Positions 6,735-8,112 of a DNA stretch of 8,112 bases are shown here, piece after piece; the stretch's first letter is position 1; every line of letters begins with the position of its first letter. Origin of the DNA: Spirochaetaceae bacterium. Lineage in GTDB: Bacteria > Spirochaetota > Spirochaetia > DSM-27196 > SKKC01. Under the pieces are notes generated by a model. It made no database searches and was not told where the DNA came from. It worked only from the letters and a program-made list of their open reading frames with translations. The stretch covers positions 1 through 8,112 of the forward strand of contig PUOG01000164.1 of NCBI GenBank assembly GCA_003552745.1. Direction: 5' to 3'. Position numbers and translations under genes: made by a program.

Positions 6735-8112
6735 ACGGGTCGTGTCCAGCCTTGCGTTTTCCCGGTTATCATTTCGGGCGGCGCCAGCGAGCCTCCGGTG
6801 AGCCAGATCACCTCGATCGCGCCGGCCTCCGCGACTGCATTTCGGGCACAGATCGCCGCCGCGGCCGAAGGCTCGACCTTCAATCCGTACCGTTGCTTCG
6901 CTTCGTGTGTGGCGCGAATCATTGCATCGTCGGTAGTCGTAACCACACCGTGGAGAAGCGGTCGCATGATCGGCAACACGAGCGGCGATGCTGCTCCGAC
7001 CGCCAACCCGTCAGCCACCGTATGCCCATCGAGTCCAACGCTACGGATATGGGGCGGGCGTCCCGGCCCGCCGCGCGTGAGACGATCGGATAGCATTGCC
7101 AGAAGGAAGCACGGAGCCGAGACCGGCTCCACGAACCAGCACTTCACCGCATCGCCGAGAAGCGTCTTCAGACCGAACGCCACCCCGCCGGGACCACCCC
7201 CGACACCGCACGGAAGGTACACCGAAATCGAGCCGGTCGAGGGTACACCCGCCTCGTTCAACTGCGTTGCCAGCTCTTCGGCGGCGCACGCATACCCCAT
7301 GAACAGATGCGGAGACTCCTCATCGTCGACGAAGTAAATCTCCGCGCCGGCGGCGGCATCATCGTCGGATGTGCTCGTCGCGTCGGCCGCCTCGCGCGCC
7401 TCGACGACCGCGGCCGAGTAATCATCATCACACTCGATAACCTCCGCCCCGCTCTCTCGAAGCAAACGCTTCTTCCAATCCCGCGCCTCACGCGACATAT
7501 ATACGACAACCCGGAACCCGAGCGCGCGACCCGCCAACCCGACGCTGACGCCGAGATTCCCGGTCGAGGCAACCGAGATCGTTCGCTGCGCGAAGAGCTT
7601 CCGTGCACCGTCACTCACCAGGTCGTCGGGATGGCCGAGACCTCCGGCTGAAGCGACGCGTTCGGCGTGCAGGAGTACTTCATAGAACGCACCTCGTGCC
7701 TTGATCGAACCGGCAACCGGCAGCTCGTTATCACACTTCGCGAAGACCGTCGCCCCGCTTTCGCCGTCCAATTGCCGCAAAGGAGAGACGATCCGACCGC
7801 TCGGACACTCTTCGGGGAATAGCTTCGAGATTGTCGTGGCCAGTCGCCTAAAGCGTTCGCCGGCGACCCGAAGGTCGTCCCGACCGAACGGAGATGCCTC
7901 GTCGCGCCCGGCGGTCGTGACGCGAGCAGGATTTCGCCATACTTGCGGTTCGCCGCGTCGAAGCATCTCCAGACTCTCCGCGTGGCTGCGCACACCTTCA
8001 CAGATAACCGGAAAGTGGTCGGAGGGGGGCACGCCGTCCGGAGCCTCTTCGATGCGAGCAACGCGCGTGAACGTCAGTGAGTCGTCGAGAAGAATCCAAT
8101 CGATCCGCGGCG
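6731..8112 (-). CDS. dsdA: D-serine ammonia-lyase (DsdA), in one open frame with an upstream EEP-family C-terminus (5' partial)
   Basis: One open frame runs from the right edge to TGA at 6731-6733, at least 459 codons. Its first 40 or so residues (8112 to about 7991) are the end of an EEP-family protein; see the separate entry. The rest is a full DsdA, a PLP enzyme converting D-serine to pyruvate and ammonia in the cytosol. Numbered from the GTG at 8030-8032: VWRNP (31-35), PVAGSIKARGAFYEV (105-119) with PLP-binding Lys111 (codon 7700-7702), VASTGNLGVSVGL (154-166), MSREARDWKKRLLR (179-192), FVDDEES (234-240), the phosphate-binding LPCGVGGGPGGVAFGL (273-288), ADGLAVG (340-346), VEPSAAA (386-392) and TGG (412-414). 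Length and order agree with E. coli DsdA. The region 215-230, rich in Asp, Ser, Thr and Ala, is a small insertion. If DsdA is made separately, the best start is ATG 7964-7966 (GGAGAG at 7974-7979), giving 411 residues; GTG 8032 cuts into the EEP motif and is unlikely. It overlaps the ABC exporter start. Confidence 0.88.
   Translation of the reverse strand, partial: PRIDWILLDDSLTFTRVARIEEAPDGVPPSDHFPVICEGVRSHAESLEMLRRGEPQVWRNPARVTTAGRDEASPFGRDDLRVAGERFRRLATTISKLFPEECPSGRIVSPLRQLDGESGATVFAKCDNELPVAGSIKARGAFYEVLLHAERVASAGGLGHPDDLVSDGARKLFAQRTISVASTGNLGVSVGLAGRALGFRVVVYMSREARDWKKRLLRESGAEVIECDDDYSAAVVEAREAADATSTSDDDAAAGAEIYFVDDEESPHLFMGYACAAEELATQLNEAGVPSTGSISVYLPCGVGGGPGGVAFGLKTLLGDAVKCWFVEPVSAPCFLLAMLSDRLTRGGPGRPPHIRSVGLDGHTVADGLAVGAASPLVLPIMRPLLHGVVTTTDDAMIRATHEAKQRYGLKVEPSAAAAICARNAVAEAGAIEVIWLTGGSLAPPEMITGKTQGWTRPV
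7974..7979 (-). promoter_or_regulatory. Candidate internal ribosome binding site for DsdA
   Basis: On the minus strand GGAGAG lies seven bases before an ATG (7964-7966) that falls where DsdA proteins normally begin. This would allow DsdA to be translated on its own even though the frame is continuous with the upstream EEP domain. Confidence 0.4.
7991..8112 (-). other. C-terminal end of an endonuclease/exonuclease/phosphatase (EEP) family domain
   Basis: Read in the DsdA frame, the last 122 bases of the window encode PRIDWILLDD, then a beta-strand-like segment, EEAPDG, and PSDHFPVICEGV. RIDWI followed some 25 residues later by SDHFPV is the hallmark end of the EEP fold (DNase I, exonuclease III, sphingomyelinase and related phosphodiesterases), where Asp and His of SDH belong to the metal-dependent active site. 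Only the last roughly 40 residues are visible; the catalytic Glu and Asn regions would lie beyond the right edge. Its substrate cannot be inferred. In stand-alone members the chain ends within a few residues of this point, but here translation continues into DsdA. Confidence 0.7.

Noticed and set aside
6321..7337. Long plus-strand open frame (338 codons) spanning the ABC/DsdA boundary
   Set aside because: It runs across two recognised minus-strand genes and has no recognisable domain; long antisense frames are common at this GC content.
7615..8061. Minus-strand open frame (148 codons) at the EEP-DsdA junction in another frame
   Set aside because: The DsdA frame carries clear family motifs throughout, while this frame shows none; it does not explain the missing EEP stop.
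1..8112. Search for CRISPR arrays, tRNA genes, insertion sequences and long direct repeats
   Set aside because: None was seen by eye; the DNA is almost entirely filled by recognisable protein genes.

Overview
The window is a gene-dense, GC-rich bacterial chromosome segment with almost no non-coding DNA. No stretch over 300 bases lacks a gene; the longest gap is about 76 bases. No RNA gene, insertion sequence, CRISPR array or phage gene was seen. Several starts appear to be TTG or GTG. A SpoIID/LytB-type protein, a DUF456 protein and HemW in a high-GC genome without sporulation genes nearby would fit a free-living spirochaete. That is only an impression; no taxonomic marker is present.

Left part (1-4930, + strand): a co-directional series of five genes. 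They are a SpoIID-domain peptidoglycan lytic enzyme (5' end outside the window), a small DUF456 membrane protein, a HemW-like radical SAM protein, a DUF3267-type membrane protein with an HELLH metallopeptidase motif, and an EamA/DMT-family transporter with about ten membrane helices. The first four are separated by at most about 65 bases. HemW and the DUF3267 gene overlap by four bases (TTGA), which suggests translational coupling in one operon. EamA follows after a 76-base gap and may have its own weak promoter.

Right part (4899-8112, - strand): two genes facing the first group. The upstream one is a single open frame running in from the right edge. It first encodes the C-terminal end of an endonuclease/exonuclease/phosphatase (EEP) family domain and then, with no stop codon and almost no linker, a complete D-serine ammonia-lyase (DsdA). 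Its stop overlaps the ATG of a full-length half-size ABC exporter by four bases (ATGA). The exporter and EamA genes converge and overlap by 32 bases at their 3' ends.

The most unusual item is the in-frame EEP-DsdA junction at about 7990. It is either a real two-domain fusion or two adjacent genes in which the stop of the first was lost and the second starts internally at an ATG with a good ribosome binding site. No new defence or mobile system was found. The left cluster joins cell-wall remodelling, radical SAM/heme-related chemistry and two poorly characterised membrane proteins; no shared pathway can be shown from the sequence.
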